Shown: piece by piece, positions 41,671 through 50,621 of the stretch
Layout: each line of letters opens with the position of its first letter
How positions within the stretch are numbered: the first letter of the stretch is position 1
NCBI RefSeq assembly: GCF_902506105.1
Contig: NZ_LR733303.1
Coordinates: forward strand, 496,001 to 560,000
Reading direction: 5' to 3'
Source of the DNA: Aeromicrobium sp. 9AM
GTDB taxonomy: Bacteria > Actinomycetota > Actinomycetes > Propionibacteriales > Nocardioidaceae
DNA length: 64,000 bases
The notes under the pieces: generated by a model
What the model was told of the DNA's origin: nothing
The model's input: only the letters and a program-made list of their open reading frames with translations
The model's database searches: none
Program-made: the position numbers and the translations under genes

Positions 41671-42042
41671 TCAGTCTCCCACAGGCGCAATTCGCGCCAG
41701 GAATCGCTCCCGGTCGACGATGACCCGGCGGATCTCACCGGTCGCCAGCAGCGTGCCGCCGGCGTCGTGAGCCGCGACCTGGAAGCGTACGAGCCGGCCG
41801 TCGGTGTGGATCACGGTCGCTGTCGCGGTGACCTCGGCGCCGACGGGGCTCGCGGCGAGGTGTTCGAGGTCGACGCGCGTGCCGACGCTGCTCTGCGCCG
41901 GCCCGAGCTCGAGCGCCGCGCAGGTCGCCTCCTCGCACCACGCCAGCACCTGAGGCGTGCCGAGGACGGCGAGGTCCCCACTGCCAAGCACCTGGGCGGT
42001 GTCGGCAGCCGTGACGAGGTGCGTGACGCTGGCGGTGTCCAT
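41671..42042 (-). CDS. Hotdog-fold thioesterase
   Basis: 123 residues. Similar to fluoroacetyl-CoA thioesterase FlK-like proteins: VLGTPQVLAWCEEATCAALE is the catalytic-Glu helix, VGTRVDLEHLAASPVGAEVT the following strands, and FQVAAHDAGGTLLATGEIRR the last ones. It hydrolyses an acyl-CoA of unknown kind. TAGTCT seven bases before the ATG (sharing the upstream ABC stop codon) suggests its own leaderless promoter. Confidence 0.83.
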   Translation of the reverse strand: MDTASVTHLVTAADTAQVLGSGDLAVLGTPQVLAWCEEATCAALELGPAQSSVGTRVDLEHLAASPVGAEVTATATVIHTDGRLVRFQVAAHDAGGTLLATGEIRRVIVDRERFLARIAPVGD

Positions 42043-42052
42043 GCGCAGAAGA

Positions 42053-43795
42053 CTACGACGACCAGGCGGTCCAGAGGTCCGCGTAGCGGCCCCCGACGGC
42101 GATCAGCTCGTCGTGGCTGCCCTCCTCGACGATGCGACCCTCGTGCATCACCACGACCCGGTCGGCCGACTGGGCCTGGGTCAGGCGATGCGCGACGATC
42201 ACGGACGTACGTCCTCGGGTCGCGGCGATCGCGGCGTCCTCGAGCTCGCGCGCACCTGACGAGCCGGCTTCGGCGGTGGCCTCGTCGAACACCGCGACCC
42301 GCGGGTCGTGCAGCAGGACGCGGGCCAGGGCCAGCTGCTGAGCCTGGGCCGGGGTCAGGGGATGACCGTGATCGCCGACCACGGTGTCGAGCCCGTCCGG
42401 CAGCGCCTCGAGCCAGGAGAGGGCGCGTACGTCGGCCAGCGCGTCGCGGATCTGCTCGTCGTCGGCACCAGGCAGGGCCAGGTCGACGTTGTCACGCACG
42501 GTGCCGGAGAACACGTGGACGTCCTGCGTGACGAGGGCGATGGACGATCGCACGTGGGACGGGTCGAGGGCGTCGAGGGCGAAGCCGCCGATCCTGACCG
42601 TGCCCGACGTCGGCTCCAACAGTCCGGCGGCAATCGCGCCGAGGGTGCTCTTGCCGGCACCGGTCGCGCCGACCAGGGCAACCCGTTCGCCGTCGGCGAC
42701 CCGCAGTGTCACGTCCGTGAGCACGGGGTGGCCATCGACGTACGCGTGGCCGATGCCGATCAGCTCGAAGGACCCGGTACGCACCGGAGACGGGCCGCTC
42801 GGTGCCGACGGCGGCTCGAGCATCGCGACACCGGCGAGCCGGGCGAGCGAGGCGCCGGCCGACTGGATGTCGTCGAAGATCATCAGCAGCGCGCCGATGG
42901 GGTTGAACAACCGGTGGAAGTAGAGCGCCGCCGCCGTCACGGCGCCCACCGTCGTCAGGTCGTCCCGCACCAACAGGAAGCCGGTGCCGAGCACCAGGCT
43001 CAGGCCGATCAGCTCGGACCGGTTGGTCCGCGCGCCGAAGCGGGTCAGCAGCGAGAACACGTCGAGGCTGATCGTCATGGCGTGCTTGGAGTGGTGCGTG
43101 ATGCGGTCGATCTGCGCCTGCTCCCGCGACAGCGCCCGCAGGGTCGACGCGCCTTGGACGCCGCTGACCAGCACCTCGGCGCGCTCGCCCTGCGCGATGC
43201 GTTCCCGCCGGTAGTACGGGCCCGAGCGTGGGAGATACCACCGCAGGCCCAGGACGTAGAACGGGGCGGAGGCCAGCCCGGCGAGGCCGAGCCGCCAGTC
43301 GAGCGCGAACAGGCCGCCGGCCGTGAACGCGACGGCGATGAGCGACTGGATCAGCAGGGGGACGATCTGGGTCAGCGACTGGGCCACCGTCCGCACGTCG
43401 TCTCCCATCCGCGACAGCAGGTCGCCGGCTCCGGCCTCCTCGAGTCGGATGCTGTCGAGGTGCAGGGCGCGGTCGAGCGCCTGCTCGCGAAGGTCCGCGA
43501 GTGCCGGTTCGCCGGATTTCGCCAGGTAGGTCACCGACAGCGACGTCCCCAGGCCCGCCACGACGCTCGCTGCGGCGATCAGCAGGGCTCCGTTCAGGAC
43601 GCGCGACGAGTCGCCATCGGTCGTCACGGTGTCGACGATGTCGCCGAGGATCCATGGAGCGACGAGTCCGACGAGTCCGACGACCACGAATGCCGTGGCG
43701 GACACCAGCAGCGGGCCGCGGTGCGCGCGCAGCATACGGGCGGCGAGGCGCGTCGTCTCGGCCCGAGAGGCGATCGGCAGCAGGTGTCGACTCAT
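42053..43795 (-). CDS. ABC transporter permease/ATPase, subunit with intact Walker A and degenerate signature
   Basis: 580 residues: six membrane helices (the first near LLVSATAFVVVGLVGLVAPW), then the ATPase. Walker A GATGAGKST, Q-loop VTQDVHVFSG, Walker B VAVFDEAT and switch IVAHRLTQ are intact, but the signature motif is HPLTPAQAQQL instead of LSGGQ. It overlaps its partner gene by 4 bp. Together they form a heterodimeric exporter of the type IV fold; substrate may be a siderophore or peptide (see DtxR-like box at 45504). Confidence 0.9.
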   Translation of the reverse strand: MSRHLLPIASRAETTRLAARMLRAHRGPLLVSATAFVVVGLVGLVAPWILGDIVDTVTTDGDSSRVLNGALLIAAASVVAGLGTSLSVTYLAKSGEPALADLREQALDRALHLDSIRLEEAGAGDLLSRMGDDVRTVAQSLTQIVPLLIQSLIAVAFTAGGLFALDWRLGLAGLASAPFYVLGLRWYLPRSGPYYRRERIAQGERAEVLVSGVQGASTLRALSREQAQIDRITHHSKHAMTISLDVFSLLTRFGARTNRSELIGLSLVLGTGFLLVRDDLTTVGAVTAAALYFHRLFNPIGALLMIFDDIQSAGASLARLAGVAMLEPPSAPSGPSPVRTGSFELIGIGHAYVDGHPVLTDVTLRVADGERVALVGATGAGKSTLGAIAAGLLEPTSGTVRIGGFALDALDPSHVRSSIALVTQDVHVFSGTVRDNVDLALPGADDEQIRDALADVRALSWLEALPDGLDTVVGDHGHPLTPAQAQQLALARVLLHDPRVAVFDEATAEAGSSGARELEDAAIAATRGRTSVIVAHRLTQAQSADRVVVMHEGRIVEEGSHDELIAVGGRYADLWTAWSS

Positions 43796-45504
43796 CGCAG
43801 CACCGCCTCCCGGTAGGCGTCCTGGTGGGCCAGCTCATGGTGTGTTCCGGTCGCGATGATGCGGCCCTTGCTGATCAGCAGCACCCGCTCCGCGCTCGCG
43901 AGGATGGCCGGGCTCGAGGTGATGACGATCGTGGTGAGATCGGAGCCCGCAGAGTGCCGGAGCGCCTGTATGCCGTCGGCGATCCGCTGCTCGGTCATGG
44001 CGTCGACGGCGCTCGTGGGCTCGGCGAGGACCAGGATCGGAGCGCGCGTCGCCAGGGCGCGGGCCAGCGCGATGCGCTGGCGCTGGCCCCCGGAGAATGT
44101 GGCCGCTCCGGCCGTGACGGGTTGATCCAGCCCGTCAGCGTGCAGGTCGACGACGTCTCGCGCCGCCGAGGCGACCAGGATCTCGTCGAGTGCAGCGTCG
44201 TCGAAGGCGCCGTCGGGATCGATCGTCGACCGGAGCGTGCCCTCGAACAGGTCGACGTGGTGCTGGCTCACGACGACCCGCGAGCGCAGCGCGTCGATCG
44301 TGAGCTCGTCGACCGGGTGCCCGCCGAGGGTCAACGAGCCCGTACGGTCCTCGGGCAGCACCTCGCTGCGCAGGAGCCGCACGAGCTGGTCGCTGCTCGT
44401 CGTCTCGTCGACGACGATGCCGAGGAGCTCGCCACCCCGCGGCGAGACGTCGAGCTCCTGGAGCGGGTCCGACGTCAGCCGGGTCATCGCGAGCTCGGGC
44501 CGTGGGTCGTCGAGGGTCGTGCTGCCGTACGCCACGAGGGCCGGCGTGTGGAGGAAGTCGACGACCCGCCGCGCCGAGGCGAACGACGAGGCCGCCTGCG
44601 CGCTGGTCTCGCCGAGCCCGGTGATCGGCTCGGCGAGGAACTGGGTGAGCCCGACGATGGCGATGAGCTCGCCGATGCTGATCGTGCCGTCGAGGGCGCG
44701 GGTGCCGGCGAGATAGGCGACCAGGGCGAGGAAGAGGCCGCTCAGCGTCGCCGTGAGGCCGAACATGTAGCCCATCGACCGGGCCGTGCGAATGCTGGCG
44801 TCGCGTGCTGACGCACTGTGCGTGCGATAGCGTGATGTCGCGACGTCCTCGGCGCCGACGCCCTTGAGCGGCCGCAGTCCCTTGACCAGGTCAGTCGCGA
44901 TGCCGGTCGCCTTGGCGATGCCGGCCTGCTGGTCGCTGGTGTGCCGCGCGATGAGCGGGGTCACCACCTGGATCACGGCGAGCACGAGAGGCACGCCGAG
45001 CAGGACGACGATGCCGATCGTGAGATCGATCCTGATCAGGACGATCGCGCTCACCAGCACGCCGACGAGGCCGGCCAGGGTGTAGCCGACGTGCCACAGG
45101 AACCGGCCGATCGTCTCGGCGTCCGAGGTGGCCAGGGAGAGCGTCTCGCCGGGCAGCAAGCCCGTACGCGCACCGTCTGCGCCAAGGACGTGCTCGCTGA
45201 CCTCCACGCGCAGCAGATGGGTCTCCAGCTCGAGCGCTCCGACTCCGAGGCGCGCGCCGAAACGGTACGAGTAGCTCAGCACCACGAACAGCGCGACGAG
45301 GACTCCGCCCCACGTGGCTAGCTCGCCCAGGTCGCCGGTCGCGACGGCGCGGTCGATGACGACGCCGATGACGACGGGCACCATGGCCTCGCACAGGAGC
45401 CACGAGCAGATCAGGGCGTAGCAGCCGAAGAGTCGGGCACGGTGGCGGCGCAGACCGCGGGCCAGGAGTGCCGCCGCTGTCCGTGGAGGAGAGGGGACAG
45501 GCAC
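43792..45504 (-). CDS. ABC transporter permease/ATPase, subunit with degenerate Walker A and intact signature
   Basis: 570 residues from GTG 45504. Six helices (the first around CYALICSWLLCEAMVPVVIG). Its ATPase lacks Walker A (VVDETTSSDQL where GxxGxGKS is expected), the Walker B Asp is replaced (ILVLAEPTSA) and the switch His is absent (VITSSPA), yet the signature FSGGQRQRIALARAL is perfect. This complements the partner subunit: only one hydrolytic site can form. Promoter: TAGCCT six bases upstream, overlaid by a DtxR-type box, so iron-repressed expression is likely. Confidence 0.9.
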   Translation of the reverse strand: MPVPSPPRTAAALLARGLRRHRARLFGCYALICSWLLCEAMVPVVIGVVIDRAVATGDLGELATWGGVLVALFVVLSYSYRFGARLGVGALELETHLLRVEVSEHVLGADGARTGLLPGETLSLATSDAETIGRFLWHVGYTLAGLVGVLVSAIVLIRIDLTIGIVVLLGVPLVLAVIQVVTPLIARHTSDQQAGIAKATGIATDLVKGLRPLKGVGAEDVATSRYRTHSASARDASIRTARSMGYMFGLTATLSGLFLALVAYLAGTRALDGTISIGELIAIVGLTQFLAEPITGLGETSAQAASSFASARRVVDFLHTPALVAYGSTTLDDPRPELAMTRLTSDPLQELDVSPRGGELLGIVVDETTSSDQLVRLLRSEVLPEDRTGSLTLGGHPVDELTIDALRSRVVVSQHHVDLFEGTLRSTIDPDGAFDDAALDEILVASAARDVVDLHADGLDQPVTAGAATFSGGQRQRIALARALATRAPILVLAEPTSAVDAMTEQRIADGIQALRHSAGSDLTTIVITSSPAILASAERVLLISKGRIIATGTHHELAHQDAYREAVLR

Positions 45505-45522
45505 TGAGTAAGGCTAACCTCA
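45504..45522. promoter_or_regulatory. DtxR/IdeR-like iron box over a leaderless promoter
   Basis: On the minus strand TGAGGTTAGCCTTACTCAG matches 14 of 19 bases of the DtxR consensus TTAGGTTAGCCTAACCTAA. The central TAGCCT is itself a -10 exactly six bases from the GTG start of the ABC gene, so a bound regulator would block the promoter. Confidence 0.6.
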
Positions 45523-45551
45523 CCGACGGGGGCGAGGTCACCGAGGTCGCG

Positions 45552-46055
45552 TCACATCGACAGCGAGAACGCCCAGAGGTGGACGTCGGGCTCGGGTGAC
45601 CAGTCGAGCTCGGGGCGGCGGACGAACCCCAGCCGGGCATACAAGCGGTGGGCGGGCACCATCTCCAGCAGCGAGAACAGCAGCACCTCGGTCAGTCCGG
45701 CCTCGCGCGCGAGCTCGAGACAGCGTTCGACCAGGGCCCGGCCGATGCCGCGCCCGCGCGCCTCAGGCGCGATGGAGAGCGTGCGGAACTCGCCCTGGTG
45801 CGGCTCCTTGGCCAGTTGTGCGTCACCCGAGCCGTACGGACACCAGGTGACCGTGCCGACCAGCTCGTCGTCGTCGATCGCCACCAGCAGCGTGCTCTTG
45901 CCGGCGCGCGCGGCGGCGTCGGCGAGCCAGCCGGCGTAGGCGTCGTCGAACGTCCCGTCGGGATAGGTGAGGTAGCCGTCGGCGTCATATCCCGCGACGC
46001 TCAGCGCGCCGACGGCCTCGTACTCCGCCTCCAGAGCCGGACGGATGACGACCAC
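45552..46055 (-). CDS. GNAT family acetyltransferase
   Basis: 167 residues from GTG 46055. Complete GNAT domain: IRPALEAEYEAVGALSVAGY, FRTLSIAPEARGRGIGRALV (acetyl-CoA pyrophosphate loop RGRGIG), HRLYARLGFVRRPELDW. Substrate unknown. It follows the ThDP enzyme gene with a one-base gap, so likely co-translated with it. No siderophore-specific feature links it to the ABC genes downstream. Confidence 0.85.
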   Translation of the reverse strand: MVVIRPALEAEYEAVGALSVAGYDADGYLTYPDGTFDDAYAGWLADAAARAGKSTLLVAIDDDELVGTVTWCPYGSGDAQLAKEPHQGEFRTLSIAPEARGRGIGRALVERCLELAREAGLTEVLLFSLLEMVPAHRLYARLGFVRRPELDWSPEPDVHLWAFSLSM

Positions 46056-46056
46056 G

Positions 46057-47727
46057 TCAGATGCCGGTCGTGTTGCGCGGGTATGCCGCGTTGACGTCCG
46101 TCATGACGTTGACGAGATAGGGGATGCCGGACGCGAATGCGCGGTCGAGCGCCGGCCCGATCTCCTTGGGGTCGGTCACCATCTCGCCGCCACCGCCCAG
46201 TGCCGTCACGACCTGGTCGTAGCGGGTCTGCGGCGCGAGGTCGGCCGCGACGTCGTAGCCGTAGAGCCACTGCATCGGCCCCTTCTCGAGGCCCCACGCG
46301 GAGTTGTTGCCCACGACCATCACGACGGGGAGGTTGTGGCGTACGAGGCTGTCGACGTCCATCAGCGACATGCCGGCCGCGCCGTCGCCGTACAGCAGCA
46401 CGACCTGGCTGGACGGCCGCGCGATGCGGGCAGCCATCGCAGCGCCCATGCCGGCGCCGAGGCAGCCGTACGGTCCGGGGTCGAGCCAGCCGCCGGGGCG
46501 CTTCGGCTCGACGAACTTGCCGGCGAACGACACGAAGTCGCCACCGTCGCCGATCACCACGGCGTCGTCGGCCAACCGGGGGAGCAGCTCGCCATAGATG
46601 CGGGCGGGATGGATCGGGTCGGCCTCGGCGGTGAGCAGCTCGCTGTCGCGCTGGGTCGCGGCGGCGACCTCGGCCTGCAGCGCGCCGATCCACGATGACC
46701 AGTCGGGGCGCCGGCCGTGCTGCGACGGGGACGTCAACGTGTCGAGCAGGCCGGTGAAGAACAGTGTCAGGTCGCCGCTGGCCGACGCAGCCAGCTCGGC
46801 GTGCGTCGACACCTGTCCGGGGGAGTCGGCGACGTGGACCGTGCGGGCCGGGGTCGCGCCGTCCTTACCGCCGAAGATGCCGTAGCCGAGGCGGAAGTCG
46901 AGCGGCGTGCCGACGACGATCACGAGGTCGGCCTGGTTGAACGACGTCGAGCGTGCCTTGGTGACGAGCTGTGGGTGGCCGCCGGGCACGATGCCGCGGC
47001 CCATGCCGTTGGAGATCACCGGGATGCCGGTCTCCTCGACGAAGTGCAGTGCGGCGTCCTCGGCGTGGTCGGCCCAGACATCGGTGCCGAGGACCAGCAC
47101 CGGACGCGAGGCGGCGCGGATCAGCTCGGCGATCTTCGCCAGCGAGTCCGGATCGGGCTCGATCGGAGCCGTCGTGTTGCCCTGAGGCGGCGTGGTCACG
47201 GTCGTGCTGTTGAAGAACTCGTCCATCGGCACGTCGACGAACGTCGGGCCGCGGTGGGACGATCCGGCGAGCGTGAACGCCTCGTCCATCGCCGGGGCGA
47301 TGTCGTCGACCTTGTGCGCCGTCGTGGCGGACTTCGAGATCGTGTCGACGATGGGCGGCTGGTCCAGCTCCTGCAGGCTGCCCGATCCCCAGCGGTTGTT
47401 GGGCGCCCGGCCGCCGACGACGACGAGCGGCGAGCCGGCGAAGCTGGCCTGCGCGATGGGGCTCACGCCGTTGGTCACGCCAGGACCCGCAGTCAGCACG
47501 GCGAGGCCGGGCGTACGTGTCAGCTTGCCGATCGCCTCGGCGGCGAACACGGCCGTGGGCTCGTGGCGTACGTCGATGATCGGCATCGCCGGCTCGGCCT
47601 TGACCGCCGCGTCGTACATCGGGAACACGTGGGCGCCGGAGAGCGTGAACATCGTCTCGACACCGTGTGCGCGGGCCACGTCGACGGCGTGGACTCCGCC
47701 GTGACCTTCTCGGGGCTCAGAACTCAT
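46057..47727 (-). CDS. Thiamine diphosphate enzyme, acetolactate synthase-like
   Basis: 556 residues in the standard three-domain order: pyrimidine domain (MFTLSGAHVFPMYDAAV, with VRHEPTAVFAAEA carrying the catalytic Glu), central domain (VLVLGTDVWADHAEDAALHF), and ThDP domain (LLYGDGAAGMSLMDVDSLVRHNLPVVMVVGNN, shown in two parts: GDG...NN). Related to acetolactate synthase but no regulatory subunit or ilv genes are adjacent, so it may be a decarboxylase or oxalyl-CoA-type enzyme instead. TAACCT seven bases before ATG 47727 indicates a leaderless message. Confidence 0.83.
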   Translation of the reverse strand: MSSEPREGHGGVHAVDVARAHGVETMFTLSGAHVFPMYDAAVKAEPAMPIIDVRHEPTAVFAAEAIGKLTRTPGLAVLTAGPGVTNGVSPIAQASFAGSPLVVVGGRAPNNRWGSGSLQELDQPPIVDTISKSATTAHKVDDIAPAMDEAFTLAGSSHRGPTFVDVPMDEFFNSTTVTTPPQGNTTAPIEPDPDSLAKIAELIRAASRPVLVLGTDVWADHAEDAALHFVEETGIPVISNGMGRGIVPGGHPQLVTKARSTSFNQADLVIVVGTPLDFRLGYGIFGGKDGATPARTVHVADSPGQVSTHAELAASASGDLTLFFTGLLDTLTSPSQHGRRPDWSSWIGALQAEVAAATQRDSELLTAEADPIHPARIYGELLPRLADDAVVIGDGGDFVSFAGKFVEPKRPGGWLDPGPYGCLGAGMGAAMAARIARPSSQVVLLYGDGAAGMSLMDVDSLVRHNLPVVMVVGNNSAWGLEKGPMQWLYGYDVAADLAPQTRYDQVVTALGGGGEMVTDPKEIGPALDRAFASGIPYLVNVMTDVNAAYPRNTTGI

Positions 47728-47748
47728 GTGACGCAGGTTACTGGAGCC

Positions 47749-48666
47749 TCAGGCGAGCGGCTTGGCCCTGGTGGTCGGCCGGTAGAGCCACGGGCTCTCG
47801 GCCCGGATCTGGTCGAGCACCGCCAGCAGCAGGTCGGCCCGGTGCGCGGGCTGCTCGGCGAACAACTCGGCGTCGGCGCGCAGGTCGTCGCGGCCCTGCA
47901 CGCCGAGCGCGAGCTGCAGGTGGAGGGCGCGCAGGAACGACGACGTGTTGCGGACGCTGGGCGAGGGCCACTCGGCTTCAAGGTGGCCGCGGGTGCGGGG
48001 TGGCTTGATGCCGGCGCCGAGCCGGGCGAGCCAGGGCTCGACGATGCTCGGGTCGAGCTCGTTGCGGTGCAGGAGCGTCATGACGGCGTACGCCAGACGG
48101 TCGTCCTCGCCGTGGCGCCAGATGTATGCCGTGGGCGTCAGCACGCGGTCGGCGATGACGTCGAGCAGGACCGTCAGCTCGAGCCGGCCGAAGTGCCGCG
48201 ACCGCGCCAGGGCGGCGAGGAGGTCGGCGCCGTGGGCGATCGAGTTGGCCCAGCCCTGCTCGGGAATCCAGCCGCGGTGATCCTGCTCGCGGACGTACCA
48301 GGCGGTCGCCCGGTCGCCCCAGTCGAGGACGGACGAGGCCGACATGAGGTGCTCGTTGTTGTCGCGGCCGATGATCTCGGCGAGCATCAGCGCGCTGTAG
48401 GACCGGCGCATGACCGAGACGTCACCGTCGTGGCCGAGGCCGTAGCGCAGCCCGGGGGCGATGCCGTCGCCCAGGCCGGACAGCAGCTCGTCATAGACGC
48501 CGCGGGTGATCCACGTGGTCAGCAACGGGTAGGCGAGGTCCTCGCGCCAGCGCGGGTTGGAATGTCCCAGCATCTCGACCAGCTCGACGGTGCTCTCGTC
48601 GAGGCTGCGGTCGGCGGGCACGTTCATCCCGTCCTGCATCACGGTTTGCCAGTACGCCTCAGACAC
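47749..48666 (-). CDS. DUF2785 family protein
   Basis: 305 residues from GTG 48666, all-alpha with repeat-like helices. The region SASSVLDWGDRATAWYVREQ then WIPEQGWANSIAHGADLLAA is the family core: a conserved Trp-Asp pair and IAHGADLL motif. Function unknown across bacteria. It is divergent from pdtaS (39 bp gap) and lies upstream of the ThDP enzyme on the same strand. Confidence 0.8.
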   Translation of the reverse strand: MSEAYWQTVMQDGMNVPADRSLDESTVELVEMLGHSNPRWREDLAYPLLTTWITRGVYDELLSGLGDGIAPGLRYGLGHDGDVSVMRRSYSALMLAEIIGRDNNEHLMSASSVLDWGDRATAWYVREQDHRGWIPEQGWANSIAHGADLLAALARSRHFGRLELTVLLDVIADRVLTPTAYIWRHGEDDRLAYAVMTLLHRNELDPSIVEPWLARLGAGIKPPRTRGHLEAEWPSPSVRNTSSFLRALHLQLALGVQGRDDLRADAELFAEQPAHRADLLLAVLDQIRAESPWLYRPTTRAKPLA

Positions 48667-48693
48667 TCACTCATCGTGTCACGTTTCTCCCAC

Positions 48694-48706
48694 TACCCTG
48701 ACGGGG
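48694..48706 (+). promoter_or_regulatory. Leaderless -10 of pdtaS
   Basis: TACCCT at 48694-48699 ends six bases before the GTG start, and no Shine-Dalgarno is present. The same TANNNT-N6/7-start arrangement is found at many other genes in the window. Confidence 0.55.
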
Positions 48707-50160
48707 TGCCCTCGCTGGATGACATCGCGCGCTTCCAGACGTCGCTCAGCCCTGACGACGTCGCGTGGCTCCATGCCCTGGTGACGGACTGGCAGATCAT
48801 CGCCGACCTGTCGTTCTCGGACCTCGTCCTGTGGGTGCCCGACGCCGAGGCCAAGGGCATGTGGGCAGGAGCGCAGATCCGGCCGACCACGGGACCTACG
48901 ACCCTCTTCGAGGACGTGGCCGGCACCTTCATGCCGTCAGGACGCATCGACGAGCTCGAGGCCGCACTCAGCACGGGTGAGGTCGTGGCCGAGCGGGTCG
49001 AGGAGCTGTCCGACGGTCGTCGCATTCGCGTGGAGGTCATCCCGGTCACGCATGGGGGCCGCACGCTCGCCGTGATCTCCCGCCGCAGCGCCGAGTCCGC
49101 GTTGCGTACGGCCAGCACGCTCGAGGCCTCCTACTTCGAGGCCGCCGGGGAGCTCACCGAGATGATCCGTCGGGGCGAGTTCCCGTTGCCGGGCAGCCGC
49201 TCCGAGGTCGCCGACTCGCTGCGGGTCGGTGACGGCTTCGTGCGTACGAATGCCGCCGGCACCGTCCGCTACGCCAGTCCCAACGCGATGTCGGCCTACC
49301 GGCGCCTGGGCCTCGTCGGCGACCTCGTCGGCACGCAGCTCGGGCACGTCACGACCGGGCTCGTCGACCGCCGGCCGACCGATCGTGGCCCTCGCGGCAT
49401 CCTGACCGGTGATGCCAGCACCGAGGCGGAGGTCGAGAACGCCGCCGCCTCGCTGCTGCTGCGCGTCATCCCGCTGCGCGCAGGCGGCCACCGCAGCGGT
49501 GCGCTGATCCTGCTGCGCGACGTCACCGAGCTGCGGCTCCGCGAGCGTGAGCTGGTGTCCAAAGAGGCGACGATCCGCGAGATCCACCACCGGGTCAAGA
49601 ACAACCTGCAGACCGTCGCCGCCCTGCTGCGACTGCAGGGCCGGCGGATGGAGCTGCCCGAGGCGCGAGCGGCCCTCGACGACGCCGTGCGCCGGGTCGG
49701 CTCGATCGCCCTCGTCCACGAGACGCTGAGCCAGTCGTTCGACGACAACGTCGCCTTCGACGAGATCGCGGACCGGCTGCTGCGCACGGTGCTCGACGTG
49801 GCCGAAGAGGCCTCCGGAGCCGGCCGGGTGAGCGCCGACCGGATCGGCTCGTTCGGGCTGCTGCCCGGCGCCGTCGCCACGCCGCTCGCGATGGTGCTGA
49901 CCGAGCTGATCCAGAACGCCTCGGCGCACGCGTTCGGCGAGCAGGGTGGCACGCTGACGCTGGCGGTCAACCGCATCCGCGACCGCGTACGCCTGCGGGT
50001 CAGCGACGACGGCTCCGGCCTCCCGGCGGACTTCGACCCCGCGGGCAGCCTCGGGCTGTCGATCGTGACGACCTTGGTCGAGGGCGAGCTGCACGGGTCG
50101 CTGGCGTTCGAGCCGCGCTTCGGTGGCGGCACGACGGTCGCCATCTCGCTCAACGTCTAG
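48706..50160 (+). CDS. pdtaS: Sensor histidine kinase PdtaS
   Basis: 484 residues from GTG 48706. Order: GAF-like domain (ADLSFSDLVLWVPDAEAKGM), PAS domain (VRTNAAGTVRYASPNAMSAY), then the HisKA_2 region with phospho-accepting His in REIHHRVKNNLQTVAALLRL and an ATPase domain (VLTELIQNASAHAFGEQGGT, DDGSGLPADF). No membrane helices: soluble kinase. The neighbouring convergent whiB1 gene mirrors Rv3220c/Rv3219 of Mycobacterium tuberculosis. Its response regulator PdtaR controls RNA-binding ANTAR output and is not in this window. Confidence 0.92.
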   Translation: MPSLDDIARFQTSLSPDDVAWLHALVTDWQIIADLSFSDLVLWVPDAEAKGMWAGAQIRPTTGPTTLFEDVAGTFMPSGRIDELEAALSTGEVVAERVEELSDGRRIRVEVIPVTHGGRTLAVISRRSAESALRTASTLEASYFEAAGELTEMIRRGEFPLPGSRSEVADSLRVGDGFVRTNAAGTVRYASPNAMSAYRRLGLVGDLVGTQLGHVTTGLVDRRPTDRGPRGILTGDASTEAEVENAAASLLLRVIPLRAGGHRSGALILLRDVTELRLRERELVSKEATIREIHHRVKNNLQTVAALLRLQGRRMELPEARAALDDAVRRVGSIALVHETLSQSFDDNVAFDEIADRLLRTVLDVAEEASGAGRVSADRIGSFGLLPGAVATPLAMVLTELIQNASAHAFGEQGGTLTLAVNRIRDRVRLRVSDDGSGLPADFDPAGSLGLSIVTTLVEGELHGSLAFEPRFGGGTTVAISLNV

Positions 50161-50167
50161 ATACAAA

Positions 50168-50195
50168 GAACCCCGCGGCCGAGGCCACGGGGTTC
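50168..50195. terminator. Bidirectional terminator between pdtaS and whiB1
   Basis: GAACCCCGCGGCC-GA-GGCCACGGGGTTC, a 13-bp stem with one mismatch, in the convergent gap. Confidence 0.8.
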
Positions 50196-50212
50196 ACCGA
50201 TACGTGCGTACG

Positions 50213-50464
50213 TCAGGCAGTACGAATACGTGCCCGAGCATTGCGGCGCTTCAGCGTACGACGTTCGTCTTCGCTCAAGCCTCCCCACACACCGTGGTCC
50301 TGTCCGGACTCGAGTGCCCACTGGAGGCACTGCTCGCGGACATCACAGCGGCGGCATACGACCTTGGCCTCTTCGATCTGCAAGATGGCGGGACCCGTGT
50401 TGCCGATGGGGAAGAAGAGCTCAGGGTCCTCATCGAGGCATGCAGACTTGTGACGCCAATCCAT
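50213..50464 (-). CDS. whiB1: WhiB family transcriptional regulator, WhiB1-type
   Basis: 83 residues from ATG 50464, with AAGGAG seven bases upstream. Four cluster cysteines: Cys9 (KSACLDE), then CRRC and C of VREQC, and the GVWGGLSEDERR beta-turn, with an Arg/Lys C-terminal DNA-binding tail. WhiB1 carries a nitric-oxide-sensitive 4Fe-4S cluster and contacts SigA. Position next to pdtaS supports the assignment. Confidence 0.93.
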   Translation of the reverse strand: MDWRHKSACLDEDPELFFPIGNTGPAILQIEEAKVVCRRCDVREQCLQWALESGQDHGVWGGLSEDERRTLKRRNARARIRTA

Positions 50465-50621
50465 GTGGACACTCCTTCCCGTTCGGTGTTGCGCCCTGGG
50501 CAGGCCTGTTTGACCCGGTACCAAGGCTTTGACCTCCATGTTTTCAACATTTCAACTGCATTACAAGGGCCACGACGTGCGCGAATTGTCGGATCCGTCA
50601 CACGCTCCCTACGCTGATGCC

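Noticed and set aside
46717-48705. Extension of the pdtaS frame 1989 bases upstream
   Set aside because: The added part lies antisense to the ThDP enzyme and DUF2785 genes; PdtaS-type sequence starts at GTG 48706 with a -10 box just before it.
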